The translations under genes and the position numbers were made by a program. The notes under the pieces were generated by a model, which searched no databases, was not told the origin of the DNA, and saw only the letters and a list, made by a program, of their open reading frames with translations. Below, piece after piece: positions 1-8,650 of a DNA stretch of 64,000 nt (position 1 is its first letter; each line of letters begins with the position of its first letter). The stretch is taken from NCBI GenBank assembly GCA_963772295.1, contig CAVYWO010000013.1, positions 372,001 to 436,000 on the forward strand. Direction: 5' to 3'. This DNA is from AP-15 sp963772295 (lineage in GTDB: Bacteria > Pseudomonadota > Alphaproteobacteria > ATCC43930 > CGMCC-115725).

Positions 1-85
1 CGCCGGATATATCGCGTCGCTGGAGGCGCCGCGATTGCGATTTTGATGGCGGCGCCGGCTCAGAAATTTTGAGAAGGAGCCGCAC

Positions 86-1296
86 ATGGCACGCATCAAC
101 TTCACCCAGGCTACGATCGACCGGCTGCCGCCGCCGACCGACGGGAAGCCGTCGCTGACCTTCTGGGACCTGAATTTGCCGGGCTTCGGCATCAGGGTCT
201 CGAAGTTCAGGAAGACCTGGATCGCCGCCTATACCGTCAACGGCGGCAAGCCGGTGATGGAGAGCCTCGGGACGACGAACCTCGTGCCCAAGCTGTCCGA
301 TGCCCGCGAACTTGCCAGGGGCTCGATCCTGCGCGCCCATGCCGGGATCAACCCGGTCGAGGAGCGGCGGCAGCAGATGGCCGAGGTGAAGGCCGAGGTC
401 GTGGCGCGCTCGATGACGTTTCGCGCGCTCGCCGCCACCTATATCGAGCGCTATGCCGAGCCAAATACGAAACCGAGGACCTTGTGCGAGACCCGCCGCC
501 AACTCGACAAGGCGGCGGCATATTTTGGCGATCGGCCGGTGCGCGATCTCGGCGAGGCCGATGTCGCCGCGCTGATCGAGATGCGGACCAGGAAGGCGCT
601 GCGCTCGAAGACGCAGGGCCGCTCCGAAGCCGACAATTGTCTGCTCATCGTCCGCCGTTGCCTCAGATGGGCGAAGCGGACGGTCAACCCCGAGACCCGG
701 CAGCGCTACGTTGTCGCCGACATCTCGGCCGATATACAACGCCCACTGGCCAAATATCGCGGGGGCGACCGGGTCCTCAACGACCACGAGGTAGCCCAGC
801 TATGGCGTGGCTGCAGCGCCGTCGGCTATCCATTGGGGCCGCTCATCAAGCTGCTCTTGTTGACCGGTCAACGGCGATCGGAGGTCGCCGGCATGACCTG
901 GGGCGAACTCGATATCGAGCGGCGCGTCTGGTAGCCGGATTTCATGTTCACGACGACGAGGTGTGGGCCGGTGTCGGGCTTTGCCGCACCCTTGTCAAGC
1001 AGCACCACCTCGACAGATGGGTCGGCGGGTCCGATTGGGTCATACACGATCTGCGCAGGACCGTGGCCTCGAACATGGCGCGGCTGGGCGTGCGGATCGA
1101 AGTTGCGGACAAGGTGTTGAACCATGTCTCGGGAAAGCTCGGCGGCGTTGCCGGGGTCTACCAGAAATACGAGTTTGCACCCCGAGAGGGCGGAGGCGCT
1201 GGACAAACGTCAGAGCTGTGCTTCACCTCCACGTCTCAAATGGGTTCGTCATACCCCTCCCCGGCCTTGGAAGCAGGAGCCCCTCCCTTGAGGTGA
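86..1296 (+). pseudogene. Tyrosine recombinase (integrase), disrupted
   Basis: This is a phage/island-type tyrosine integrase that would catalyse site-specific insertion and excision. The first 282 codons run from an ATG preceded by GAAGGAG. They contain an N-terminal arm-binding domain (DUF4102 type), a SAM-like core-binding domain and the first catalytic Arg in TGQRRSEV, then stop at 932-934. The C-terminal half continues in the +1 frame (about 930-1240) with the HDLRR box and a final YQKY carrying the likely nucleophile Tyr. Roughly 60-80 residues normally found between these two parts are missing, so an internal deletion plus frame change has inactivated it. It opens a run of small accessory genes, which fits a relic integrative element. 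No attachment site could be identified in the 85 bases before it. Confidence 0.8.
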
Positions 1297-1739
1297 AGAC
1301 CGTCACGCCGAGAGTTAGGGATGTATTGCGGGCAGAGTATGGTGGTAAAGACACAACGTATGCGCGTCCTGTGCTGCGACGAAATTGGACCACGCTCATT
1401 GGTGGCGCGGAGAATGTTGTATCAGGCAAGATCGCCAAGGCACACGCCGGCGGCAAGGTGGCGCATCGGCGCGATCTGGCCAAGATCCGGCGCGGCGCCG
1501 CGGCGACGATCGACGCCGCCGCCGAGCGCTCCGACCACGTCGTCGAGCGGGCCGAGGTCAAATTGACGCCTGGGCTCGCGGTGTTCGATTTCTCGCCCGA
1601 GCTAGTGGCCGAGAGCGTCGACAACTTCCTGGCGGTCTATGACGTGGACGACGCCGTGCCGCGGTTCATCGAGGCATTATTGCCGCACCTGCCGCGGCCG
1701 GTGATCGGGCGGCTGCGCAAGTTCATTGCCACTCTATAG
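1293..1739 (+). CDS. Hypothetical protein
   Basis: This reading frame of 148 codons starts at a GTG and overlaps the tail of the broken integrase. I do not recognise the family. The N-terminal half is basic (several RR, KR and AK pairs). The C-terminal half is acidic and then hydrophobic, ending in LPHLPRPVIGRLRKF, which reads as a folded helical tail. The C-terminal part has clearly coding composition; the start is uncertain because only weak purine-rich sequence precedes the GTG. The next small gene begins 14 bases downstream with a good ribosome binding site, so the two are probably co-transcribed. Confidence 0.5.
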   Translation: MKTVTPRVRDVLRAEYGGKDTTYARPVLRRNWTTLIGGAENVVSGKIAKAHAGGKVAHRRDLAKIRRGAAATIDAAAERSDHVVERAEVKLTPGLAVFDFSPELVAESVDNFLAVYDVDDAVPRFIEALLPHLPRPVIGRLRKFIATL

Positions 1740-1753
1740 GAGATCCTCGACCA

Positions 1754-1900
1754 ATGACTGACGATACGCCAGTGCCAATACCTACGCGTGAGGAAGCGCC
1801 TGAAATATACGTCGCCTGGGAAGCCGGCGACCACTTCCTCGCTTGCCTGCTTATGGCCATCCGAAGGAGGGGGGGTTCCGCCAAGCATGCCATGGGCTGA
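1754..1900 (+). CDS. Small hypothetical protein (48 aa)
   Basis: This short gene starts at an ATG about 10 bases after a TAGGAGATC ribosome binding site that overlaps the stop of the preceding gene. The product has an acidic, Pro-rich N-terminus (MTDDTPVPIP) followed by an amphipathic stretch with WEAGDHFLACLLMAIRRRG. No family is recognised. The tight spacing and strong ribosome binding site are the main reasons to believe it is translated. Confidence 0.45.
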   Translation: MTDDTPVPIPTREEAPEIYVAWEAGDHFLACLLMAIRRRGGSAKHAMG

Positions 1901-2060
1901 AAAAATTACAAAAATGAGCCTCGGTGCGGCCCCCCTGTGTGAAGCAGTTCACACTTGGGGGATCTTGCGGCGGTGTAAACTCGCCTAAGGCACTAGCCAC
2001 ATTCCTGAAACCTGGGAGTGGGAGAATGCCGAAGCTGAAGTACATAGGAGGGGAAATTCG

Positions 2061-2297
2061 ATGTCTGATATCGGTTTTCCTGGGTTACGGGGCTTTATCG
2101 ACGCGCCGCGGGCCAGGATGGTCCGCCAGTGGTATCGCGGCGGCGCCACCCTGCGCGGCCTGACCGGCCACGCCTTCGCCGCCTGGCCAGAGGACATGGC
2201 ACGGATCGCCGGTCCCGACAATAACGGCAATCAGATCCTCGGCGAGGAATTGTGCAAGGTGGCGGCCGAAGTGCTGCACGAAGCATCGTTTATCTAA
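2061..2297 (+). CDS. Small hypothetical protein (78 aa)
   Basis: The gene is a 78-codon frame whose ATG follows an excellent AGGAGG sequence at about 2046-2051. The product is soluble and mixed in charge, with no signal peptide and no motif I can name. Two short segments (RARMVRQWYRGG and GHAFAAWPEDMARIAG) look helical. It belongs to the row of small cargo genes downstream of the broken integrase. Confidence 0.55.
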   Translation: MSDIGFPGLRGFIDAPRARMVRQWYRGGATLRGLTGHAFAAWPEDMARIAGPDNNGNQILGEELCKVAAEVLHEASFI

Positions 2298-2605
2298 CTC
2301 ATTGAGCCTCGGCCAGGACCGTACTTGCGACAGGCGCGAACCGCGTCGAGGCCGGCGTAGGCTCCGGCTGCTGAGCCTACCCGGCCGGCGACAAGCGGCT
2401 GATGACGCAGGACCCCGCGACCATCCATACAATGGCATGCGCAGGGCATAGAGATCAAGGCGATCAAAGATGGGCTGAATTATGGGTTAGCCACGCCGGC
2501 CGGCGATCAGGTGCCGATCTCATTGACCTATTGCCGGCAATATGGCGGAAGGTGTTCCGCCCTATTGGGCCGGCAGGGGTCCGGCAACGAATTGGCAACC
2601 CGAGG
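2298..2605 (+). other. Gene-poor gap, possible coding relic
   Basis: No complete gene was found. An open stretch from about 2406 reads on the plus strand as a protein-like segment (KAIKDGLNYGLATPAGD around 2455-2510), but it has no start codon and runs into sequence antisense to the next gene. It may be a remnant of a small phage-type gene. Confidence 0.3.
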
Positions 2606-2839
2606 TCAAAGAGGCTTTTTAGCCAGCACAGCGATCATCGCTTCGAGGCGCTCCTCCAGCTGCGCCCGCTCGCGACGCTTGTGTTCCACCCATTGCTCCG
2701 CCTGCTCAATGGTCAACTCGGCCAGGGCGCGCATCGCGGGCGGCACATCGGCCGATGAGGCCAGCAACCCAAGTCGTTTCAGAACGCCGCTGTGACGCCG
2801 CCCGGCAGCCGCCCGGCAGCCGCAAGGATTAAGCATCAT
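2606..2839 (-). CDS. Small coiled-coil hypothetical protein
   Basis: This minus-strand frame encodes 77 residues. The C-terminal half (from ALAELTIEQAEQWVEHKRRE onward) is rich in Glu, Arg and Leu with heptad-like spacing and is predicted by eye to be a coiled coil. The N-terminal half is Arg/Gly/Ala rich and may not be translated; a start at the internal Met-36 would give a 42-residue helix. The family is unknown. It resembles in style two other short minus-strand coiled-coil genes nearby (3492-3821 and 7622-7873). Confidence 0.4.
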   Translation of the reverse strand: MMLNPCGCRAAAGRRHSGVLKRLGLLASSADVPPAMRALAELTIEQAEQWVEHKRRERAQLEERLEAMIAVLAKKPL

Positions 2840-3010
2840 CCGGCCGTCGGTTGGCCTGACGAAAGGCTACGAATTATTAAGCGTCGAATCACATGATTCG
2901 GTCAGGCAGCGGCGGGGAGGCTGCGCCCTTCGGCCGCGGAACTGGAAGAGTTCCGTGCGGGCCTTCCACCTGAGCAGCAGGTCTATGCCGCGGCAATCTG
3001 GACCCACGAA

Positions 3011-3580
3011 TTGCGGGAGCGCCAGCCCGAGGCCTGTGTGATCCCTTATTCGCGGTTCGTCTATCCCAGCGATTGGGCGAGGTATGGCGTCACGGATTAT
3101 GCGGGCTATCTAGCGAGCGATCTTTGGCGCGAAATCAGCAACCAAGTCTTGTCGACGGCGAATCATCGATGCGCGGCACGGGATTGCCCAGTATCGGCCG
3201 CTCAGGTGCATCATCGAAGTTTCGATCACGCTACATTGGCCGGGCGTTACGACGAATATTTGGTAGCGATTTGCGAGAGCCATCATCGGCTGGTCCATTG
3301 GACAGCGCATGAGAGATACCGAGACCTACATGGCATATTCACCGATTTCGTGCCCCCCAGGCCGGTTTTCGGCCATATTCACAACTGTGAAAACGGTCAA
3401 AAAGCGGCTCATTCAAGGCAGTTGAACATCCGCGTTATGCGCGGCCAGGTCGCTGAGTGCTCTTCGCCAATCCTCCACGAACTTGTCAAGGCTAAAGCCG
3501 ACCCGTTCGGCCAGCGGTTCGGAGCGCTGCAATCTGGGACATCACCGCGGCGGAAACATACCCGCGGCCAGCTTGTATGA
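3011..3580 (+). CDS. HNH-like endonuclease domain protein, possibly 5'-truncated
   Basis: The product carries an HNH-nuclease-like core: a CAARDC knuckle, the motif QVHHRSFDH, and a closing CESHHRLVHW segment, spaced as in HNH/McrA-type nucleases that coordinate zinc and cut DNA. The only usable start in frame is a TTG at 3011. However, coding-like sequence (AAELEEFRAGLPPEQQVYAA) continues upstream in frame to a stop at 2894 without any ATG, GTG or TTG, so the natural 5' end is probably lost. The last 60 codons look random and overlap a convergent gene. The nuclease assignment rests on motif pattern only. Confidence 0.5.
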   Translation: MRERQPEACVIPYSRFVYPSDWARYGVTDYAGYLASDLWREISNQVLSTANHRCAARDCPVSAAQVHHRSFDHATLAGRYDEYLVAICESHHRLVHWTAHERYRDLHGIFTDFVPPRPVFGHIHNCENGQKAAHSRQLNIRVMRGQVAECSSPILHELVKAKADPFGQRFGALQSGTSPRRKHTRGQLV

Positions 3581-3821
3581 TCTCCTCGCCGACGACCACG
3601 CACGAGCGCAGGTTCCGCCACGCCTCGTCGAGGCGATCAAGGAATTGGGCGAACTCATTTGAGGCGATCAGGAAGTCGGCGCCGGCCTCGTTGACCTCGT
3701 GCTGCCGGCGAGCGATGCGCCGTTCCGCGCCGCTCAATTCGCCGCTACAGGCCGCCTCGATCTCGCCCCAATGCTTGATTGAGCGCTCGGCGGCCTCGAC
3801 CACGCTAGGCGGAGGCGCCAT
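3492..3821 (-). CDS. Hypothetical protein (109 aa)
   Basis: This minus-strand gene starts at an ATG at 3821. The product is a mostly helical, soluble protein with many Glu, Ala and Arg residues (for example VEAAERSIKHWGEIEAA and FAQFLDRLDEAWRNLR). No family is recognised. Its 3' end overlaps that of the HNH-like gene by 89 bases, so one of the two tails is probably non-functional; composition favours this gene. Confidence 0.45.
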   Translation of the reverse strand: MAPPPSVVEAAERSIKHWGEIEAACSGELSGAERRIARRQHEVNEAGADFLIASNEFAQFLDRLDEAWRNLRSCVVVGEEIIQAGRGYVSAAVMSQIAALRTAGRTGRL

Positions 3822-4085
3822 CCGCGATTTACGATTTCCAGAAACTGGGCTTATTTAGTTTACGATGCTTCATTAATTCCTTGGCGAGGTTGGCTAAGCC
3901 CAGCAGAATGCTCTTCCAATCGCCTTGCAGGCCGTTGAACCATTAAGCTTAGTCGAGAACGACGGTGCCGGCTATGGCTCCGGGACCAAGACGATTGGGT
4001 TTATTGGGTTTTTGATCATTTGAGGTTTGCTACTTGGGGCGCCACAAGCGAATCTCGTCGCTGCGAGCACGCAGAGGGTGTCGCC

Positions 4086-5133
4086 ATGGAAAGCGACTCG
4101 ACAAGCGCCATCCTGGAGCGCCCGTTTCTGTGGGCGCGGGGCATCGCCGCCCGCGAGACCCTGCGCTACCTGGACAAAAACGGGATCGATGCCGAGCCGC
4201 TTTTATCGAAGACCGCTGTCCCGCGCTCAGTTGTCTCAAGAACGCGACGGTATATCCGTCGCTTCCCAATGTCGGTTTCTCAATCTCGCCGCGATCGAGA
4301 CGGATGATTCACTCCTCGGGCTGCACGTTGCAGCCGAGATGGATGTGCGGGACAGCGGGATCCTTTTCTACCTGATGGCCTCGTCGCGAACGGTCGCCGC
4401 CGCGCTCGAAAACTTGGCGCGATATGTCGGAACTACAAATGAGGCGGTTCACATCGACATTTCGCGGGGAAACCCCGAGACAGTACTGAACGCGCGCTTT
4501 GCGTTCGATGAGCCTCGCCGCCAGTCTTCCGAGTTCAGCACCCTGGCGGCGCTGAGGATTCTCGGCAGGGCGACTAACCGCGATTTCGCCCCGGCGCGCA
4601 TAACGTTTGCGCACGGGCGGAACTCCGAACTGCGGGAGGTCCATCGCATGCTGAGATGCCCGGTCGAGTTCTCGCACCCCGCCGACAGCTGGTTGATGCC
4701 GCAGAGCGTCATGGAGCTGCCGATCGTTTCGAGCGACAGCCGCCTGTTGGGGATCTTGGAGACGCACGCCGACCATCTGGTGGCTGAAAGGCGCAAGGTG
4801 GCCGGACTAAAGGGAGTGGTGGAAAACCAGCTGCTCAGTTCTCTCCCGAGAGGCAGAGTGCAGGCAGCGGCGGTCGCTCTGCACCTCGGTATGAGCGTGC
4901 GGTCTTTTACCCGACGCCTCGCGGCGGAGGGAACGAGCTTTGGCGAAATCCTCGACCGCCTGCGCAACCGCCTCGCCCTCCGCTACCTCGAAGACGAGCG
5001 CATCTCGCTTCAGCAGATCGCGTGGCTGCTGGGTTATTCGGAGTCGGCTGCATTCACCCACGCATTCAAGCGATGGTTCGGTACCTCGCCAAGCAGGGCG
5101 AGACTTCAGCCGGCCTTGCCTGGGTCTGCCTGA
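4086..5133 (+). pseudogene. AraC-family transcriptional regulator, frameshifted
   Basis: This is a regulator of the AraC family with an N-terminal Arabinose_bd-type (PF12625-like) effector domain and a C-terminal double helix-turn-helix. The start MESDSTSAILERPF lies in one frame (ATG at 4086). Near 4221 the frame changes by one base and the rest, from AQLSQERDG through to the stop at 5133, is in the next frame. The DNA-binding domain is complete: GMSVRSFTRRLAAEGTSF is the first HTH and the LGYSESAAFTHAFKRWFG signature is the second. Length (about 348 residues if joined) is normal. Either the gene is broken or the sequence has an indel. Its target is not evident; the next gene on the same strand is 320 bases away. 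Confidence 0.75.
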
Positions 5134-5451
5134 CGCAGGAATACGTAAGGCCTCGTCCGGCAGGAAGGCCGATCGGCAGAGCCGAGCAACCGTCCACCCG
5201 ACAATCCGCGTCGCGCACAAGGTGTGCTGCGACCCGCCAGCCGCGACAGGTTTTGCCGCCGCGGACCTTTCGATGATGCCACCGGGCGGTCCGGATACCG
5301 GCATATCAAGTTTTTGGCCGGAGTGATCAAGCGGTGGTGCCCGACAGCGCCCCACCTTCCCCAGCATGAAACGCAACCATGGGCTCGCCTAAGCCCCATT
5401 CCCTTCCCATCCCGGCGCTCGAACGCCGGCTCAAACCGAGGAGTAGTCGAG
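5134..5451 (+). other. Intergenic region without recognisable genes
   Basis: About 320 bases lie between the AraC gene and the exported protein gene. I see no coding frame with a ribosome binding site and no convincing hairpin terminator. The last 20 bases contain the GAGGAG site of the downstream gene. Confidence 0.4.
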
Positions 5452-6918
5452 ATGAAAAACACACTGTATGCGGCACTGGTCATGAACAAGCCGCTTGTTT
5501 CCGCGCTCGCCCTGGCGACCGCATTTGCCGTTGCCCAGCCTGCCCACGCTCAATCGATGTTCGACCAAGGGCTGCAGGATCGCACCGCCTGGGAGCAATG
5601 GTTCAACGGCCTGCAGGGCGACTATAAGACCGGCGCGTTCTTCTGGGCCGGTCAGCGATCCCTGCCGCACCCCGGCTCCTGCCAGCAAATGAGCGCGCCT
5701 TTTTACGCCGGCTGCACGCAGGCAAAGGTCAAGCTCTCGTCTTCCGACGCCCTGCGCAAATCCGAGCCGGATTACAAAGCCGGCTGGAACGCGTGGACGC
5801 CGAGCGAGCCCAATGCGGCGCTCCCGTCGACGCATACCATTCCGCCGATCTCCCAGGCCAAGGCCGAAGCGGCAGCCTGCTTGACAACCGAATATTGGGC
5901 TGGCTCGCTCCAAGCCGAGGCGATGGACAATTGCTTCAACAAGACGTTCCAGTGGCGCACCGCTTGCTCGCATGACGGCGCCGCCCCAGCAACGTGCGGG
6001 GGCGGATTAGAACTGCGCGAGATGGTACGTGGGATCTTCCGCCCGGCCCAGACCGCAACGGTCGAGCCGCCTAAGCCAGCCGCCGAGGCGAAGCCGGCCG
6101 CGCCACCAGCCAGCGAGGCGAAGCCGGCCGCGCCGACAACGGTCGTGGTCAACGTCAGCGTGCCGGCCGCGCCGGCCCCGGCTCCGGTCGCGCAGTACGA
6201 GCCCGTCGCGATACCGCCGGTCACGCCTCATAAGACCACCGCGATGCCGGCGCCAGCAGCGCCGCCCGCACCAGTGCCCGAGCCCAATTTCGAGGTCACG
6301 CACAACGACGGCGTTCAGGTTGCGGCGCCGGAGCCGCCCACGCCGGTCGCTACCAGGCCGGTCGAGCCGGCCGCACATCCGGCGCCCGCTTCGGTCGCTC
6401 CGGTCGCTGCGCCGGTCACGACCGACGACACCGAGCAGGCGTTCATCAAGGCCGTTAAGGAGGCCCGCGACGAATACAGTTCCGGCGGCAACGAGATGGC
6501 CAAGGGCGCCGCGCGCGTGCACCGGGCCGAGACGGTGTGCCGGGCCCTCCACGCCGTGCACCTCCAGGCGGACGGCACCTTCGTCCCCCTGACCACCGTT
6601 CACGCGTGGACGGGAAGCGTCGCGAAGCTCAGCTCCAACAGCGATGGCAAGGGCGTTCTCGCCATCACGATTGCGCCGGATGTCACGATCGAGACCACGA
6701 ACAACAGCTTCTCCGATATGTTCGAGCACACCCTAATCGAGCCGACGAGCCCGGTGTACCGGCAAGCCGTTGCCCTTCACGAAGGCCAGAAAGTGACGTT
6801 CAGCGGCACTTTCTTCACCACTGAAGCGGACTGCGCCCACGAGGAGAGCCTGACCCAAGAGGGCTCGATGACCGAACCGGAGTACATATTCAAGTTCTCC
6901 GACGTCACCCCGGGCTGA
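5452..6918 (+). CDS. Exported Pro/Ala-rich two-domain protein, function unknown
   Basis: This is a 488-residue secreted protein. The ATG at 5452 follows CGAGGAG; an internal ATG at 5482 (MNKPLVSALALATAFAVA) would give a more typical signal peptide ending in PAHAQS. Residues about 35-190 form a Cys-containing globular domain with the segment FFWAGQRSLPHPGSC. Residues about 190-325 are a low-complexity Pro/Ala linker with repeated EAKPAAP units. The C-terminal 150 residues look like a small beta-barrel (OB-fold-like), containing AWTGSVAKLSS and EGQKVTFSGTFF. The long flexible linker suggests it spans the periplasm or cell wall. The protein is intact although both neighbours are decayed. Function is not inferred. 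Confidence 0.65.
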   Translation: MKNTLYAALVMNKPLVSALALATAFAVAQPAHAQSMFDQGLQDRTAWEQWFNGLQGDYKTGAFFWAGQRSLPHPGSCQQMSAPFYAGCTQAKVKLSSSDALRKSEPDYKAGWNAWTPSEPNAALPSTHTIPPISQAKAEAAACLTTEYWAGSLQAEAMDNCFNKTFQWRTACSHDGAAPATCGGGLELREMVRGIFRPAQTATVEPPKPAAEAKPAAPPASEAKPAAPTTVVVNVSVPAAPAPAPVAQYEPVAIPPVTPHKTTAMPAPAAPPAPVPEPNFEVTHNDGVQVAAPEPPTPVATRPVEPAAHPAPASVAPVAAPVTTDDTEQAFIKAVKEARDEYSSGGNEMAKGAARVHRAETVCRALHAVHLQADGTFVPLTTVHAWTGSVAKLSSNSDGKGVLAITIAPDVTIETTNNSFSDMFEHTLIEPTSPVYRQAVALHEGQKVTFSGTFFTTEADCAHEESLTQEGSMTEPEYIFKFSDVTPG

Positions 6919-6928
6919 CCTCGGCGCT

Positions 6929-7627
6929 TATGTCACGGCCCTGTTGCTCGCCCTCGCCGCGGCAATCGCGGTCGCCGCCACGGCGCGCGCCGTGGCGGCG
7001 CCGCAGTCGTGCAAGACGATTGACTGTGCGGCTCAGGAGTTGTGCAAGAAGACTGGGTGCGTCCCGGCGTACCAAGTTTTGTGCAACACGATAGCATGCC
7101 GCTAGATCGCCGAGCTTGCCGCGAAGCAGGCATTTGATGTCTGCATTGCCGGCCCATGGCAGCGATCGGAGTGCGTTGAACAGGTGCTCGCCGCTTGGGA
7201 AGCCACCGGCGTGCCCTATCCCTATGCCCGCCCATGCAACGGGCCGCCGAGTGAACCCAGGGACTATCTCGACCGGTGCGGTGCGTCTCCCACTCGCAGC
7301 GTTTGGCTTCTCTTTACAGCAACTCGCAACCATTTCGATATCGCTTGGTTCCCCTCTGAAACCACCTGTCAGTTTACCGGCGCGGCAGTAGCTCAAGGCG
7401 TCGGCAGTAGTGAAAACTTCTGTTTTCAAGTCCTGCCCTCAACCAAGAAGCTCTATGTCGGCGGCCAGTGGCTCACACCGCCAGACGATATGCCGCATAC
7501 CCCGCCGGCCAGTGGTGGTTTGGAGGTCCGCGATGATCTATCGTTTCTATATCACGGCCCTTTTGCTCGCCCTCGCGGTAGCAATCGCGGTCGCCGTAGC
7601 GCCGCGCGCCAAGCCGCAGCCTCATAA
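6929..7627 (+). pseudogene. Small secreted Cys-rich protein gene, start lost and amber-interrupted
   Basis: An open frame begins with a hydrophobic signal-like segment (YVTALLLALAAAIAVAATAR, from 6929) followed by a Cys-rich stretch ending LCNTIACR and a TAG at 7103-7105. The same frame then continues as clearly protein-like sequence (IAELAAKQAFDVCIAGPWQR and onward, through SVWLLFTATRNHFDIAWF) to 7627. No start codon precedes the signal segment; the upstream sequence is the tail of the 5452 gene. The simplest reading is one secreted Cys-containing protein that lost its start and acquired an amber codon. The signal region is nearly repeated in the gene at 7533. Confidence 0.5.
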
Positions 7628-7700
7628 CTGCCCCGCGACCAACTCGTCGCTTCCTGCCGGGAAGAGTTCAGCCATTCGCGCGTCGGCTAGATTTTCGTAG
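7533..7700 (+). CDS. Small secreted peptide (55 aa), paralogue of the 6929 copy
   Basis: The ATG follows GGAGG at the right distance. The product begins MIYRFYITALLLALAVAIAV, a good signal peptide, then a short Pro/His/Cys segment. DNA from 7549 to about 7611 matches 6929-6990 closely, so the two are diverged duplicates. Downstream of the signal peptide the reading is Ser/Ala/Arg-rich and overlaps a minus-strand gene, which suggests the mature part has been replaced or truncated by a rearrangement junction near 7622. Confidence 0.45.
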   Translation: MIYRFYITALLLALAVAIAVAVAPRAKPQPHNCPATNSSLPAGKSSAIRASARFS

Positions 7701-7873
7701 TCAGCGGACACCGCCCACAGCTTTCCTTTCACCTTGATCACCAGGGCCTGACGATCGGCCGGGTCGGCGGCCTCGATCGCCTCGACCGACCATCTGAGTT
7801 CGGTGCAGGCAGTTCTGGCGTTCTTCAGCTTGCGTTGCAGTTCGCCGATGATGGTATCGTCTTGCTCGGCCAT
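7622..7873 (-). CDS. Small helical hypothetical protein (83 aa)
   Basis: This minus-strand gene starts at an ATG at 7873. The product is predicted by eye to be helical: DDTIIGELQRKLKNARTACT forms an amphipathic helix, followed by VIKVKGKLWAVSADYENL, which may form a beta hairpin and helix. Composition is clearly coding and there is no signal peptide. The family is not recognised. It is an island-type small gene. Confidence 0.5.
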   Translation of the reverse strand: MAEQDDTIIGELQRKLKNARTACTELRWSVEAIEAADPADRQALVIKVKGKLWAVSADYENLADARMAELFPAGSDELVAGQL

Positions 7874-8101
7874 GGCGTCATGCTGTCCCGGGGTTGGAGG
7901 CTGCCGGACACTATAAAAGTAATTTCGTTTGCGAGAAGCCCCTCGATAAGGGCAGGCAGCCGAATTGAACTTTCCCTGAGAGCAGCCGAAATATCGCGAG
8001 CACTAGACGAAAATCTTGATCTAGTATATGACGTGTGAGACGGCGCTCCGGTCCCTCGGAAGCGCCGCCTCTGACCAGGATCGATGAAAAAGGATCGAGC
8101 C

Positions 8102-8209
8102 ATGGCTGACATCAATCGTACCACGCCCACAGACCGCGAGACCGTCATCAAATTCGATGACGAGGCCAACCAGCAGCTATTCGATGCCGGCGAAGCCGCA
8201 TGGGACTGA
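8102..8209 (+). CDS. Very small acidic protein (35 aa)
   Basis: This short frame, MADINRTTPTDRETVIKFDD and 15 further residues, starts at ATG 8102 after AAAGGATCG. An in-frame ATG at 8084 would add MKKDRA. The peptide is acidic and ends in AGEAAWD. No family is known. It is supported only by the ribosome binding site and amino-acid composition. Confidence 0.3.
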   Translation: MADINRTTPTDRETVIKFDDEANQQLFDAGEAAWD

Positions 8210-8394
8210 TCAGTAGAGACGGCAGCTTCGAGGCCTGGGTGAAAACCGGCTTGGCCCTACCGGCGCGAGCTGTCGGATAGGCGGTTGCGGGGGTCTCTCA
8301 TTGGGCGCACCGGCGAGGGTATCCTCCCGGTTCCACCGTGCCTCGCCGCGCCTCACCGACGCCTCTAATGTCAGCAGAAACTTGAGAAGCACGA

Positions 8395-8625
8395 ATGATG
8401 AGAACATCGCCAGCACTTCTGGTACTGCACCACGATTATACGCGTCGCGAAATCCATGATGTCTTTAACCCAGAGAGCCAATTCACACCGCAAGCGGGAA
8501 CCTGGGGTCTTCATGGATATATCGAACTCCCCGACCGCCCAGGAGACCGCTGCGGTGTTCGCGTGCGGCGGCGTGGTCGGCGCCGCCCTGGTCAATCTGT
8601 GGCGGTGTTAAAACGGAAACCTTGA
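8395..8625 (+). pseudogene. 5' remnant of a DUF3427-like gene
   Basis: The first 50 codons include the segment YTRREIHDVFNPE and the following FTPQAGTWGLHGYIELPDRPGD. This resembles the start of the DUF3427-type domain found fused to helicases and nucleases in defence-like loci. After PGD (about 8550) the reading turns into Arg/Gly-rich nonsense and stops at 8625, so only the 5' end survives. A competing 32-codon frame at 8513-8611 (MDISNSPTAQETAAVF, then a hydrophobic stretch) overlaps the breakpoint and could encode a tiny membrane peptide, but nothing else supports it. The family call is from memory of the motif and is tentative. Confidence 0.4.
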
Positions 8626-8650
8626 TCTGCCTGAATTCAACGAAGCCGAG

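Noticed and set aside
1..85. Possible tRNA 3' end or attachment site before the integrase
   Set aside because: No tRNA-like cloverleaf or T-loop sequence could be recognised, and no matching direct repeat was found further in.
5431..5973. A minus-strand frame opposite the exported Pro/Ala-rich protein
   Set aside because: The plus strand has a ribosome binding site, signal peptide and Cys-containing domain; the minus reading has none of these.
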